DNA from: JAAYZH01 sp964479695
GTDB lineage: Bacteria > Bacillota > Clostridia > Saccharofermentanales > Fastidiosipilaceae
Direction of reading: 5' to 3'
NCBI GenBank assembly: GCA_964479695.1
Contig: CAYZSO010000009.1
Coordinates: forward strand, 27,312-91,311
Length of the DNA stretch: 64,000 bases
A program made the position numbers and the translations under genes. The notes below the pieces were generated by a model. That model did no database searches and was not told the DNA's origin. It was given only the letters and a program-made list of their open reading frames with translations. This document shows, in pieces, positions 52,427 to 60,699 of the stretch (its first letter is position 1; each line of letters begins with the position of its first letter).

Positions 52427-53188
52427 GTGGGCATGGAATCATTTTATCTAGGTTGGATTTGGCTGGGCAGCTTGTTCCCGACAACTCTGTATCTTTTACA
52501 GAAAGACCTGCCGGCTTGGCGACGCACACCAACCGGATCAAAGGAAAACCTGTTCTTTCTGTTGATGGCCGTGTTGAATGCATATCTTCTTGTTACAGAA
52601 GCTACACAAGCTACTCAAGCTGCTCAAGCTACTCAAGCGAATCCCGGTTTCGTTACATCTGAAGCTTATCTAGGTAGCTCGCTGTGGACTGATTATTATT
52701 TTGCAATCGAGCTACTTCGTAACTTTGTACTCCTGGGCATACTATGGGCTGCCGTTTGGAAAGATCTTACTTGTCGACGCATTCCAAATCAACTGATCTT
52801 GACAGGCTTGTTTCTCCGGCTGATTTTGCTGTCCGGTGAATTATTGCCGACTGTTTCTGGGGGATTGCAGGCAACTGAAGTGCGGTCAGTCGATACTCAG
52901 CAAATTGGACTTTTTGCTGCCCTTAGCTTATTGATACTTGTTATATTATTCTTCGGACGAAGATGGTTGGGTGGTGGTGATGCGAAACTGCTCTTGCTGA
53001 TTTTGCTTTATTTGGGGAGCGGAAATTTTCTCTTACTTCTTCTGCTTGCGCTCGTTTTTGCCTTCTTCTATGCAGTAGTTGGTTTGGCAACTGGAAAACT
53101 GGCTAGGCAAGATACCTTGCCGTTTGCTCCATTTCTTTTGCTGGCTTACGGTTTACCTTTGCTATCACCATTTGGATTGGATGGATAA
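52427..53188 (+). CDS. A24-type prepilin peptidase-like membrane protease
   Basis: 253 residues, about six hydrophobic segments. The two catalytic aspartates are in KDLTCRRIPNQ and GGGDAKLLLL (GxGD). The N-terminal methyltransferase domain and its Cys pairs are absent, so it cleaves only, as in TadV/short forms. A 9-bp repeat (52601-52636) inserts ATQ-ATQ-AAQ-ATQ in the first outer loop. No pilin genes are nearby. GTG 52427 is preferred (GGAGG 10 bases upstream) over ATG 52433. Confidence 0.82.
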   Translation: MGMESFYLGWIWLGSLFPTTLYLLQKDLPAWRRTPTGSKENLFFLLMAVLNAYLLVTEATQATQAAQATQANPGFVTSEAYLGSSLWTDYYFAIELLRNFVLLGILWAAVWKDLTCRRIPNQLILTGLFLRLILLSGELLPTVSGGLQATEVRSVDTQQIGLFAALSLLILVILFFGRRWLGGGDAKLLLLILLYLGSGNFLLLLLLALVFAFFYAVVGLATGKLARQDTLPFAPFLLLAYGLPLLSPFGLDG

Positions 53189-53233
53189 GTTGGCGTTGTT
53201 AAGGGGAGAATTGATGCAACGCATGCTGGGCAA

Positions 53234-53283
53234 CCACTGATCACTACATAAGTTTAATTTTAAACTTATGTAGTGATCAGTGG
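53234..53283. repeat. 50-bp near-perfect palindrome, second copy
   Basis: Two 24-base arms with a 2-base centre. Shares the core CACTACATAAGTTTAA and its mirror with 1928-1965, but has different, still complementary, outer ends (CCACTGAT...ATCAGTGG). Confidence 0.9.
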
Positions 53284-53405
53284 AGGAACCGCCTGACCTT
53301 TTCTTGGGGTACAATAGAAGGAGTATTTGACTTTTAAAAAATTACCTTTTGGGAAATTGCCTTTTGAAATTGGATATTTGAGAATTTGATTTTTGGAAAG
53401 TAGAA

Positions 53406-54014
53406 ATGAGGTCTTTGTTCTTGCGTGAGGTGTCTTTGACCAGAGAGGAAGCTCTGGATTTATTGAAAGAATATAACAAGGAAGAGTTCCATATTCGGCA
53501 TGCTTTGACGGTTGAGGCTGTGATGCGTTGGTTTGCTGAGCAGAAGGGATATGGGGAAGAGGCTGATTTTTGGGCTGCTGTGGGTCTGTTGCATGATGTG
53601 GACTTTGAGCTTTGGCCTGAGGAGCATTGTCGCAAAGCCCCGGAACTTCTGCGTGAAGCGGGGGTTGGGGAAGATATGATCCACGCTATTGTGAGTCATG
53701 GCTATGGGCTGGTTGCGGATGTGGAACCGGAGCATGAGATGGAGAAGATTCTTTTTGCGTCGGATGAGTTGACGGGGTTGATTGGGGCGGCGGCTTTGAT
53801 GCGTCCGTCGAAGAGTACCTCTGATATGGAATTGAAGAGCTTGAAGAAAAAATATAAGGATAAGCGTTTTGCGGCGGGTTGTGACAGAGAGGTGATTGCT
53901 ACGGGGGCTGAGCGTTTGGGGTGGACTTTGGATGAGCTTTTGCAGCAAACGCTTGATGCGATGAAAGCGACGGAAGAACAGGTGGAGGCGGAATTTGCCG
54001 CGCAGACGGCCTGA
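53406..54014 (+). CDS. HD-domain phosphohydrolase-like protein
   Basis: 202 residues. HD metal motif pieces: HIRHALTVEAVM, LLHDVDFE (His-Asp), IVSHG and SDELTG. Predicted metal-dependent phosphohydrolase, substrate unknown. A TACAAT -10-like site is near 53310 and divergent 15-bp units fill 53342-53401. Confidence 0.82.
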   Translation: MRSLFLREVSLTREEALDLLKEYNKEEFHIRHALTVEAVMRWFAEQKGYGEEADFWAAVGLLHDVDFELWPEEHCRKAPELLREAGVGEDMIHAIVSHGYGLVADVEPEHEMEKILFASDELTGLIGAAALMRPSKSTSDMELKSLKKKYKDKRFAAGCDREVIATGAERLGWTLDELLQQTLDAMKATEEQVEAEFAAQTA

Positions 54015-54223
54015 TTGTGAGGTGAAGCTTACCTGAGAACGAACTTGTGAGCGGTGTGAACGAGACTTGAGTACGCACTGAACACAACTGGGCGGGTTGC
54101 GATGGGCGGCTTTGGCCGAAACAAGGCTGAAACAAGCTTGATTAAGCGTACGAAATTCGCAAATCACCGGAAGATTCGACAAGTTTGTTGGTATTTCTGA
54201 CACACAGAAAGACGTTAGCACGG

Positions 54224-54229
54224 TATAAT
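54224..54229 (+). promoter_or_regulatory. -10 element upstream of uxuA
   Basis: Perfect TATAAT 68 bases before the uxuA start; no convincing -35. The region 54015-54223 contains one GGCTTTGGCCGAA near copy (54109-54121). Confidence 0.5.
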
Positions 54230-54296
54230 TTACATAGTTATATATGCCGTTTCCCGGCAATAGTAAGAAAATAGTATGGTACAAGGAGATTTTGCT

Positions 54297-55391
54297 ATGA
54301 AGATGACATTCCGCTGGTATGGTGAGGGAAATGACAGTGTATCCCTCAAACAGATTAAACAAATCCCGGGTATGACCGGTCTGATGGGTGTGTTGGATCA
54401 ATACGCCGCAGGCGAGGTTTGGCCGGAAGATGTGATCCGCGATTACGTCAAACACGTGAATGATGCGGGTCTTGAAGTTGAGGTGATTGAGAGTGTCAAT
54501 GTCCATGAGGATATTAAACTTGGCAAGCCTTCACGTGAACAGTACATTGAGAATTACAAGCAGACCATTCGCAACCTAGCTGCGAACGGGATTAAGGTGA
54601 TTGTCTACAACTTCATGCCTGTTTTCGACTGGCTCCGCACTGACATGGCGCGTGAGAATGAGGATGGATCGACGGCTCTTTATTATGATGAAGAAGAAAT
54701 TAAGGGCATGACTCCGCAGGATATCGTTACGGCTACACAGGCAAAATCCGGTGGTTACAAACTGCCCGGCTGGGAAGCGGATCGCCTGGCTGAACTGGAC
54801 TCTGTCCTTGAGCAGTACAAGGGTGTGGACGATGAGAAGCTTCTGGAGAATTACAAGTATTTCCTGGATCAGGTCATTCCGGTCTGTGAAGAAGTAGGGG
54901 TTCGCATGGCTGTGCACCCGGATGATCCGGCTTGGCCGATCTTTGGTTTGCCGCGTATTGCACACAGCATTGAACAGTTTGACCGCATTTGCGATCTGCA
55001 TGATAGCCCGGCGAATGCTCTCTGCCTTTGCACCGGCTCTTTGGGATCCAATCCTGATAATGATGTGCCGGCGGCGATTCGCCATTTCGGCGAGCGCGGC
55101 AGAATTGCGGCGATGCATGTTCGTAACGTGAAGTATTTGGGTTATCGCCGCTTCCGCGAGGCCGCGCACCTTTCTTCGGACGGCAGCCTCGACCTCTATG
55201 AGATTATGAAGGCGATTTATGAGACTACGCCGAACATTTATATCCGCCCTGACCATGGTCGTATGATCTGGGATGAGCAGGCACGCGCCGGTTACGGCCT
55301 CTATGACAGGGCTCTTGGCGCGACCTACATTAACGGCCTCTGGGAAGCTATTGCCAAGAACGACGGCGAGAGAAACGCGAAGGCGTATTAA
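54297..55391 (+). CDS. uxuA: Mannonate dehydratase
   Basis: 364 residues, TIM barrel. It dehydrates D-mannonate to 2-keto-3-deoxygluconate in hexuronate catabolism. Blocks: MTFRWYGEGNDSVSL, HPDDPAWPIFGLPRI, CLCTGSLGSN and YIRPDHGRMIWDE (metal ligands). ATG 54297 has AAGGAG 8 bases upstream. It is followed by uxuB. Confidence 0.95.
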   Translation: MKMTFRWYGEGNDSVSLKQIKQIPGMTGLMGVLDQYAAGEVWPEDVIRDYVKHVNDAGLEVEVIESVNVHEDIKLGKPSREQYIENYKQTIRNLAANGIKVIVYNFMPVFDWLRTDMARENEDGSTALYYDEEEIKGMTPQDIVTATQAKSGGYKLPGWEADRLAELDSVLEQYKGVDDEKLLENYKYFLDQVIPVCEEVGVRMAVHPDDPAWPIFGLPRIAHSIEQFDRICDLHDSPANALCLCTGSLGSNPDNDVPAAIRHFGERGRIAAMHVRNVKYLGYRRFREAAHLSSDGSLDLYEIMKAIYETTPNIYIRPDHGRMIWDEQARAGYGLYDRALGATYINGLWEAIAKNDGERNAKAY

Positions 55392-55514
55392 TTACAGATG
55401 ACGTTGCAGAGCTGCTTCACCGCGGCACCGGCCGAGGTGTGAGCCCGCGAACCACAACCGAAGCGGGAAGCAGCTCTTCATTGACGCAAACTGACGCAAA
55501 AGGAGGCGTACTAC

Positions 55515-57128
55515 ATGGTCAAATTGAATTATGAAGGTCTTAAAGACACAGCAGCCTGGGAAGAAGCAGGCTTCAAGATTCCCCAGTATGACGTAGAAAT
55601 GGTGAGGGAAAATACCATCATCAACCCGACGTGGCTGCACATCGGCGCAGGCAATATTTTCCGCGGTTTCATCGCATCATTGCAGCAGAAATTGCTCAAT
55701 GAAGGCCTGACCGACAAGGGCATAGTCGCCTTGGCACCCTTCGACGGCAGTACACTGAAGCAAGTCATGGGCGGCGCCGACTACATGACCATCCAGGTGC
55801 AAATGCATCGCGATGGCACACTGGATAAGGAAGTGTATGCGTCTTTGGTCGACGGTCTCGATCTGAATATCCCTGAAGACTTCACCAGAGCCAACGAAAT
55901 TTTCCGCCAGCCGGGTCTCCAGATGCTGAGCTTCACGGTCACGGAAAAGGGCTACTCCATCCACGATATCCAAGGCAATCTTTCCCAGCAGGTGCTGGAG
56001 GATATCGCAGAGGGGCCGGTTCACCCTAAGAATACGATGGCTTTGGTTGCCTATTTCCTCTTCCAGCGTTTCCAGGCCGGCAAACAGCCGATGACGCTCG
56101 TTTCGATGGATAACTTCTCCCATAACGGGGCGAAACTGAAGGATTCCGTTCTTACCGTGGCCAAAGGCTGGCGTGACAACGGCTTCGTTGAAACAAACTT
56201 CATCGATTATTTGAGTGCCGAAGATGTGATCGCTTTCCCGAACTCTTGTATTGACAAGATTACGCCGCGCCCGACCGCCGAAATCGGTCAGATGATTGAA
56301 AATGCCGGCATCGAAGGCGCCGCTTCCGTAGTCACCGAAACAGGCACCTACGCAGCGAACTATGTCAACGCAGAAGTCCCGCAATATCTCGTCATCGAAG
56401 ACCGATTCACGAACGACCGTCCTCCGCTGGAGAAAGCCGGTGTCTACTTCACTGATCGCGATACCGTAGACAAATTCGAAAGAATGAAAGTCACCACCTG
56501 CCTCAATCCTCTCCACACCGCCCTAGCCATTTATGGTTGTCTCTTGAATTTCCCGACAATTGCTTCCGAGATGGAAGATCCGGCATTGAACAATCTGGTG
56601 ACCCGAATTGGTAAGGTCGAGGGCATGCCCGTTGTGACCAATCCCGGAATTGTGGATCCGATGGACTTCCTCAGCGAAGTGCTGAACGAGCGTTTGCCGA
56701 ACCCCTATCTGCCGGACACGCCGCAGCGCATCGCTACAGACACTTCGCAGAAACTGGCCATCCGCTTCGGCGAGACAATCAAAGAATATGTTGCGCGTCC
56801 CGACCTCTCCGTCGACGATCTCAAGGCTATTCCCTTCGTCCACGCCGGCTGGCTGCGCTATCTGCTGGGTGTCGATGACCAAGGTGAAACGATGGAGATC
56901 TCCCCGGATCCGATGCTGCAGGAGATGCAGGCGGCTTTGGCCGACGTAAAACTCGGTGGCTCCGAGGAAGCTGCTCGCCAGGCCGCAAAGAAAATTTTCC
57001 GCAACAAGGTGATTTTCGGCGTCGACCTCTACGAAGCGGGCACAGGCGAACTCTCGGAGAACTATCTTGTGGAACTGCTCGCAGGCCCAGGAGCTGTCAG
57101 ATCGACGCTGGACAAGTACTTCGGCTGA
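55515..57128 (+). CDS. uxuB: Fructuronate reductase (mannitol dehydrogenase family)
   Basis: 537 residues, the long-chain polyol dehydrogenase fold. LHIGAGNIFRGF is the NAD-binding start, and MKVTTCLNPLHTALA holds the catalytic Lys-Asn-His set. It interconverts fructuronate and mannonate, the step before UxuA. It has its own AAAGGAGG site after a 123-base gap that holds a possible hairpin. A GGCTTTGGCCGAC near copy lies at 56934. Confidence 0.92.
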   Translation: MVKLNYEGLKDTAAWEEAGFKIPQYDVEMVRENTIINPTWLHIGAGNIFRGFIASLQQKLLNEGLTDKGIVALAPFDGSTLKQVMGGADYMTIQVQMHRDGTLDKEVYASLVDGLDLNIPEDFTRANEIFRQPGLQMLSFTVTEKGYSIHDIQGNLSQQVLEDIAEGPVHPKNTMALVAYFLFQRFQAGKQPMTLVSMDNFSHNGAKLKDSVLTVAKGWRDNGFVETNFIDYLSAEDVIAFPNSCIDKITPRPTAEIGQMIENAGIEGAASVVTETGTYAANYVNAEVPQYLVIEDRFTNDRPPLEKAGVYFTDRDTVDKFERMKVTTCLNPLHTALAIYGCLLNFPTIASEMEDPALNNLVTRIGKVEGMPVVTNPGIVDPMDFLSEVLNERLPNPYLPDTPQRIATDTSQKLAIRFGETIKEYVARPDLSVDDLKAIPFVHAGWLRYLLGVDDQGETMEISPDPMLQEMQAALADVKLGGSEEAARQAAKKIFRNKVIFGVDLYEAGTGELSENYLVELLAGPGAVRSTLDKYFG

Positions 57129-57155
57129 TGACGGGCCCCTAACTCTGATCCAACC

Positions 57156-57186
57156 TCTCCTCGCAGCAATGTGGGGAGATTTTTTT
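57156..57186 (+). terminator. Probable terminator of uxuAB
   Basis: Short stem TCTCC / GGAGA with a 14-base loop, then T7; further T-runs follow. Confidence 0.5.
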
Positions 57187-57248
57187 GGGGTTTTTTCGGA
57201 GATTTTTTCGCCCAAAGCCGCCCCCAACCACTCCCAACCCCCCGCTTT

Positions 57249-57258
57249 GTGCTAGCAT
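57249..57258 (+). promoter_or_regulatory. Extended -10 promoter of guaA
   Basis: GTGCTAGCAT within TTTGTGCTAGCAT, the same TGTGCTA pattern as PFOR, dnaD and rpmB; 48 bases to the ATG. Confidence 0.45.
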
Positions 57259-57305
57259 GAGTTCATCGATTTGAGGAAAAAAAGGATAAAAAGAGGAGAG
57301 CAAAA

Positions 57306-58595
57306 ATGAAACAAGATATGATCGTCATCCTGGATCTGGGCAGCAACGAGAACTCACGCCTCGCCCGCGAAATCCGTGACCTGGGCGTCTATAGCGAAAT
57401 TCATGCGCATGATGTGACTTTGGCCGAGATCCAAGCCCTTCCCAACGTGAAAGGAATCATCCTGAACGGTGGCCCCAACCGCGTGGTCGACGGCGTGTCA
57501 ATCGATGTGGCCGATGAGATTTACGAGAGTGACATTCCGCTGCTGGCTGTGGATCACGACGACACGCTCGCCTGGCCGGATGACAGCGAGGATCGCAGGT
57601 CCATCCTCGAGGATTTCCTCTTCCGCGATTGTGGGGCGGAGGCCAATTGGAATATGCCCAACTTCATCGACGATCAGATCCAGCGGGTTCGCGCGCAGGT
57701 CGGGGACCGCAAGGTGCTCTTGGCACTCTCCGGCGGCGTGGATTCCTCGGTGGTGGCGGCGCTTTTGGCCAAAGCCATCGGTTCCAACCTCGTCTGTGTC
57801 CATGTGAATCACGGTCTTCTGCGCAAAGGGGAAGCGGAGCAAGTCGTTCGGGTTTTCGGTGAGGAGATGGGCGTCAACTTGATCTATGTTGACGCGGAGG
57901 AGCGATTCCTCAGCAAGCTCGCCGGTGTCAGCGACCCCGAACACAAGCGCAAAATGATCGGCAGCGAGTTCATTCGAGTTTTCGAAGAAGAAGCCCGCAA
58001 GCTGGAAGGAATCGATTTCCTTGCCCAGGGCACGATTTACCCGGACATTGTTGAATCCGGCACGAAGACGGTCAAAGCCGTCAAGAGCCACCACAATGTC
58101 GGCGGCCTTCCTGACGACCTCCAATTCGAACTGGTCGAACCCCTGAAAATGCTCTTCAAAGACGAGGTTCGCGCCGTGGGTTCCGAATTAGGTCTTCCCG
58201 ATTCCATGGTCTACCGCCAGCCATTCCCGGGCCCCGGCCTCGGTGTTCGCTGCTTGGGCGCCATTACCCGTGAGCGCCTTGAGGCCGTGCGTGAATCGGA
58301 TGCCATCTTACGTGATGAGTTTGCCAAAGCCGGCCTCGCCGGCAAAGTCTGGCAGTATTTCACGGTGGTCCCGGATTTCAAGTCCGTCGGTGTCAAGGAC
58401 CACCAACGCACCTTCGAGTGGCCGGTAATTATCCGTGCTGTGAACACCGTCGATGCCATGACTGCCACGATCGAGGAGATTCCGTATGCTGTGCTGGCGA
58501 AAATCGTCGATCGCATCACCCTCGAAGTCCCGGGCGTCAACCGCGTCCTCTACGACCTCACACCCAAACCAACCGGCACGATTGAGTGGGAATAG
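57306..58595 (+). CDS. guaA: GMP synthase with eroded glutaminase domain
   Basis: 429 residues versus ~510-525 usual. The synthetase part is intact: ATP-PPase loop LALSGGVDSSVVAALL, dimerisation domain and C-terminal GTIEWE. The N-terminal amidotransferase is only ~115 residues. It starts normally (MIVILDLGS, KGIILNGGPNRV) but, where the nucleophile elbow GICYGMQ should be, reads PLLAVDHDDTLAW and joins directly to LEDFLFRDCGA. The catalytic Cys and the His-Glu region are missing, so it cannot hydrolyse glutamine and should use free ammonia (inference). TTTTGGCCAAAGCC at 57763 encodes LLAKA. Its 3' end borders the integrative element. Confidence 0.93.
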   Translation: MKQDMIVILDLGSNENSRLAREIRDLGVYSEIHAHDVTLAEIQALPNVKGIILNGGPNRVVDGVSIDVADEIYESDIPLLAVDHDDTLAWPDDSEDRRSILEDFLFRDCGAEANWNMPNFIDDQIQRVRAQVGDRKVLLALSGGVDSSVVAALLAKAIGSNLVCVHVNHGLLRKGEAEQVVRVFGEEMGVNLIYVDAEERFLSKLAGVSDPEHKRKMIGSEFIRVFEEEARKLEGIDFLAQGTIYPDIVESGTKTVKAVKSHHNVGGLPDDLQFELVEPLKMLFKDEVRAVGSELGLPDSMVYRQPFPGPGLGVRCLGAITRERLEAVRESDAILRDEFAKAGLAGKVWQYFTVVPDFKSVGVKDHQRTFEWPVIIRAVNTVDAMTATIEEIPYAVLAKIVDRITLEVPGVNRVLYDLTPKPTGTIEWE

Positions 58596-58602
58596 CAGTT
58601 AA

Positions 58603-58648
58603 AAACCCTGAGACCATTGATATAACGTGGTTTCAGGGTTTGCTTTTT
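58603..58648 (+). terminator. Terminator hairpin after guaA
   Basis: 13-bp stem with one mismatch (AAACCCTGAGACC / GGTTTCAGGGTTT) and an interrupted T-run (TGCTTTTTGC). May belong to the element end. Confidence 0.6.
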
Positions 58649-58687
58649 GCTGACCGTACTAAAAGCGTACTACAGGTCCTATTGTAA

Positions 58688-59767
58688 TTATTCATTTGGA
58701 CTATCTGGTTTATTCATTTGATCCAAGCGATTGGCGACTTCGATCTGCTTATTGGGATAAAGATGCGAATAGGTCTGAAGCGTTGTTTCTATGCTTTCGT
58801 GTCCCAGTCTTTCTGAGATCAGGAGGGCTGAAAAGCCTTCCTCAATCAGCATGGAGGCATGGGAATGTCTCAGGTCATGAACGCGAATGCGCTTGATGCC
58901 AGATTTCTTCGTCCCTCGTGTCATCTCGCTGTGCAAATAGGATTTGGTCACCGGGAAAAGCCTTTCGTTTGGTTCGTAGTCATAAAGCTGTTCGGCGTAT
59001 TTCTGGACCAGAGCACAAAGAAAGGATGGCACTGCGATCAGTCGGCGACTCTTGGGCGTCTTGGGTTCCATGATCAGATCTTCACCCTCATGGCGGGCGT
59101 AATTTTTTGTGATAGATAATGTTTTGGCATCAAAGTCAAAATCGTTCAAAGTCAATGCCAACAATTCACCCGATCGGATACCCGTCCAAAACAGGATTTC
59201 AAAGGCCAGCTTTGAAACTGGCTTATCCGAGACAAAGGGGAGAAATTTTCTGAATTCCTCTACAGTCCAGAACAACATGGACTCTGCATTTTTCTTACCC
59301 ATGCTGCCGCACACTCTGGCGGGGTTGGTTTGAAGCTTATAATACTTGGAGGCGAAGTTAAAAATGGCGGAGATCTGGTTGTGGATGGTTTTCAAATAAG
59401 TTTGTGAATAGTCGCTCTCATCCTCCATCAAGGTATTTTGCCATTTGCGAATCGTTGCGGGTTCAATTTTGTTGATGGGCATCTCCTCGAAAAAAGGCAG
59501 CAGCTTTGTGTTGATAAGGCATTCCTTGCCACTGTAGGTGGTTGGCTTGAGCCGTGTCTTACAATCCTCCATGTAGATGGACACCAGGGTGCCAAAGGAC
59601 ATGTCGGGACTGGCTTCCGCCTTCTCAATGAATTGTCGTTCGAAAGTCTTGGCTTCTCTTTGGGTTTTAAAGCCTTCCTTCTTTTTCTTTTTTCGGTTGC
59701 CTAACCAGTCGGTATAGTAAAAGGCACAATACCAGCTGCCGGTGGCTTCATTTTTATAGGTTGGCAT
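58688..59767 (-). CDS. int: Tyrosine recombinase integrase
   Basis: 359 residues. An N-terminal arm-binding domain (MPTYKNEATGSWYCAFYY), a SAM-like core-binding domain (about 60-160) and the catalytic domain with Arg in TGIRSGELLAL, HDLRHSHAS (H-x-x-R), GHES and the nucleophile Tyr in TYSHLYP. ATG 59767 follows GAGAGGG; the longer frame is not needed. Tn916-Int class by layout. Confidence 0.94.
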   Translation of the reverse strand: MPTYKNEATGSWYCAFYYTDWLGNRKKKKKEGFKTQREAKTFERQFIEKAEASPDMSFGTLVSIYMEDCKTRLKPTTYSGKECLINTKLLPFFEEMPINKIEPATIRKWQNTLMEDESDYSQTYLKTIHNQISAIFNFASKYYKLQTNPARVCGSMGKKNAESMLFWTVEEFRKFLPFVSDKPVSKLAFEILFWTGIRSGELLALTLNDFDFDAKTLSITKNYARHEGEDLIMEPKTPKSRRLIAVPSFLCALVQKYAEQLYDYEPNERLFPVTKSYLHSEMTRGTKKSGIKRIRVHDLRHSHASMLIEEGFSALLISERLGHESIETTLQTYSHLYPNKQIEVANRLDQMNKPDSPNE

Positions 59768-59839
59768 AGCATCACCCTCTCTGGCCGCAAAGCACTGAAC
59801 CATGAAATCTCGTGTCATGTGGCTTTACGTGTTTAGAAT

Positions 59840-60037
59840 TTACAGCATCACTTTCTCTTCAAAATAGCGTCTGCTGATCTTACCGGCCACGGTGATTTTA
59901 TCCTGGTCCTTAAGAGAATTGTTAAGACGCTTGATGATCCGGTACGCAGAGGATACCGACACACCTAAAATCTCTGCGACTTCTTCAGCATGAATAAATC
60001 TTGATGGTTCGATGGCGAATTTTCTTTCGGTTGTCAT
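59840..60037 (-). CDS. xis: Excisionase-like winged-helix protein
   Basis: 65 residues, helix-turn-helix (FIHAEEVAEILGVSVSSAYR) with a C-terminal basic wing (GKISRRYFEEKV). Directly upstream of the integrase on the same strand. RBS AGGAGAAAA. Confidence 0.85.
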   Translation of the reverse strand: MTTERKFAIEPSRFIHAEEVAEILGVSVSSAYRIIKRLNNSLKDQDKITVAGKISRRYFEEKVML

Positions 60038-60251
60038 TTTCGTTTTCTCCTTTCTTTCTCAGGATGGATCTCCTGAATATACCAAGCCGTCGGTTAAAGC
60101 GCCCCGGCGGTTTGGTATGTCCAGGATGAATGCAGGGGTTTTATTTAATTCTGCAGGGATGATGAACTTAAGGTGAGGGTATCACGTCTCGGTTTCATGT
60201 GACAATGTTGTCGATGCAGTGGAATATAACCATCAATAAAATTAACATTAA

Positions 60252-60327
60252 AATCAAAGCAGCCGCACCGCGTAGGATGAAGCATCATTAAGAATGCCTG
60301 AATGCAGTGCGGCTGCTGTATTTGATT
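60252..60327. repeat. Long inverted repeat in the element control region
   Basis: AATCAAAGCAGCCGCAC at 60252-60268 mirrors GTGCGGCTGC-TGTA-TTTGATT at 60307-60327; the 38-base centre has a smaller GCAT/ATGC hairpin. It lies in the 662-base gap 60038-60699 between excisionase and sigma factor. Confidence 0.8.
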
Positions 60328-60379
60328 CTGGTTCTTTGGATGGACCGGACAAGCGTGGGCTTACGCTCTCATAGGACTT

Positions 60380-60592
60380 TCACCTCCCTCCATTCTGATG
60401 GCGGGCCGTACTCATTGCCTGCGACGGTTTGATCACGCTCGGACTGTGACTATACGGAAGTATCATTATCTGATGCACAAGGTCTTGGCCAGCCAATCCG
60501 CCACGATTGGCCTGCAGCATGGGTATGTCTCGCTCTCTTCCTAAAACGAAGGTCTTTGCGTACCTGCCGCTTGGCTTGTCCTTCCGGCTCAT
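60380..60592 (-). CDS. Possible small protein, unrecognised
   Basis: 70 residues, basic, MSRKDKPSGRYAKTF start. Ribosome site weak (AGGAG about 18 bases away). Could equally be untranslated leader; listed because no other gene covers the gap. Confidence 0.25.
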   Translation of the reverse strand: MSRKDKPSGRYAKTFVLGRERDIPMLQANRGGLAGQDLVHQIMILPYSHSPSVIKPSQAMSTARHQNGGR

Positions 60593-60699
60593 GCATCAAA
60601 GGTATCCGGTTCTCCTATATGAAGTTGTCAAAGATCGATTTTATGAGAAGATAAAAGTCCCTCTCATAAGCCATGACATTTACAGACATTTTTTGAACC

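Noticed and set aside
53460..54506. 348-codon minus-strand frame across the HD gene and uxuA start
   Set aside because: Overlaps two convincing genes and the uxuA control region; Arg/His/Ser-rich composition typical of a shadow.
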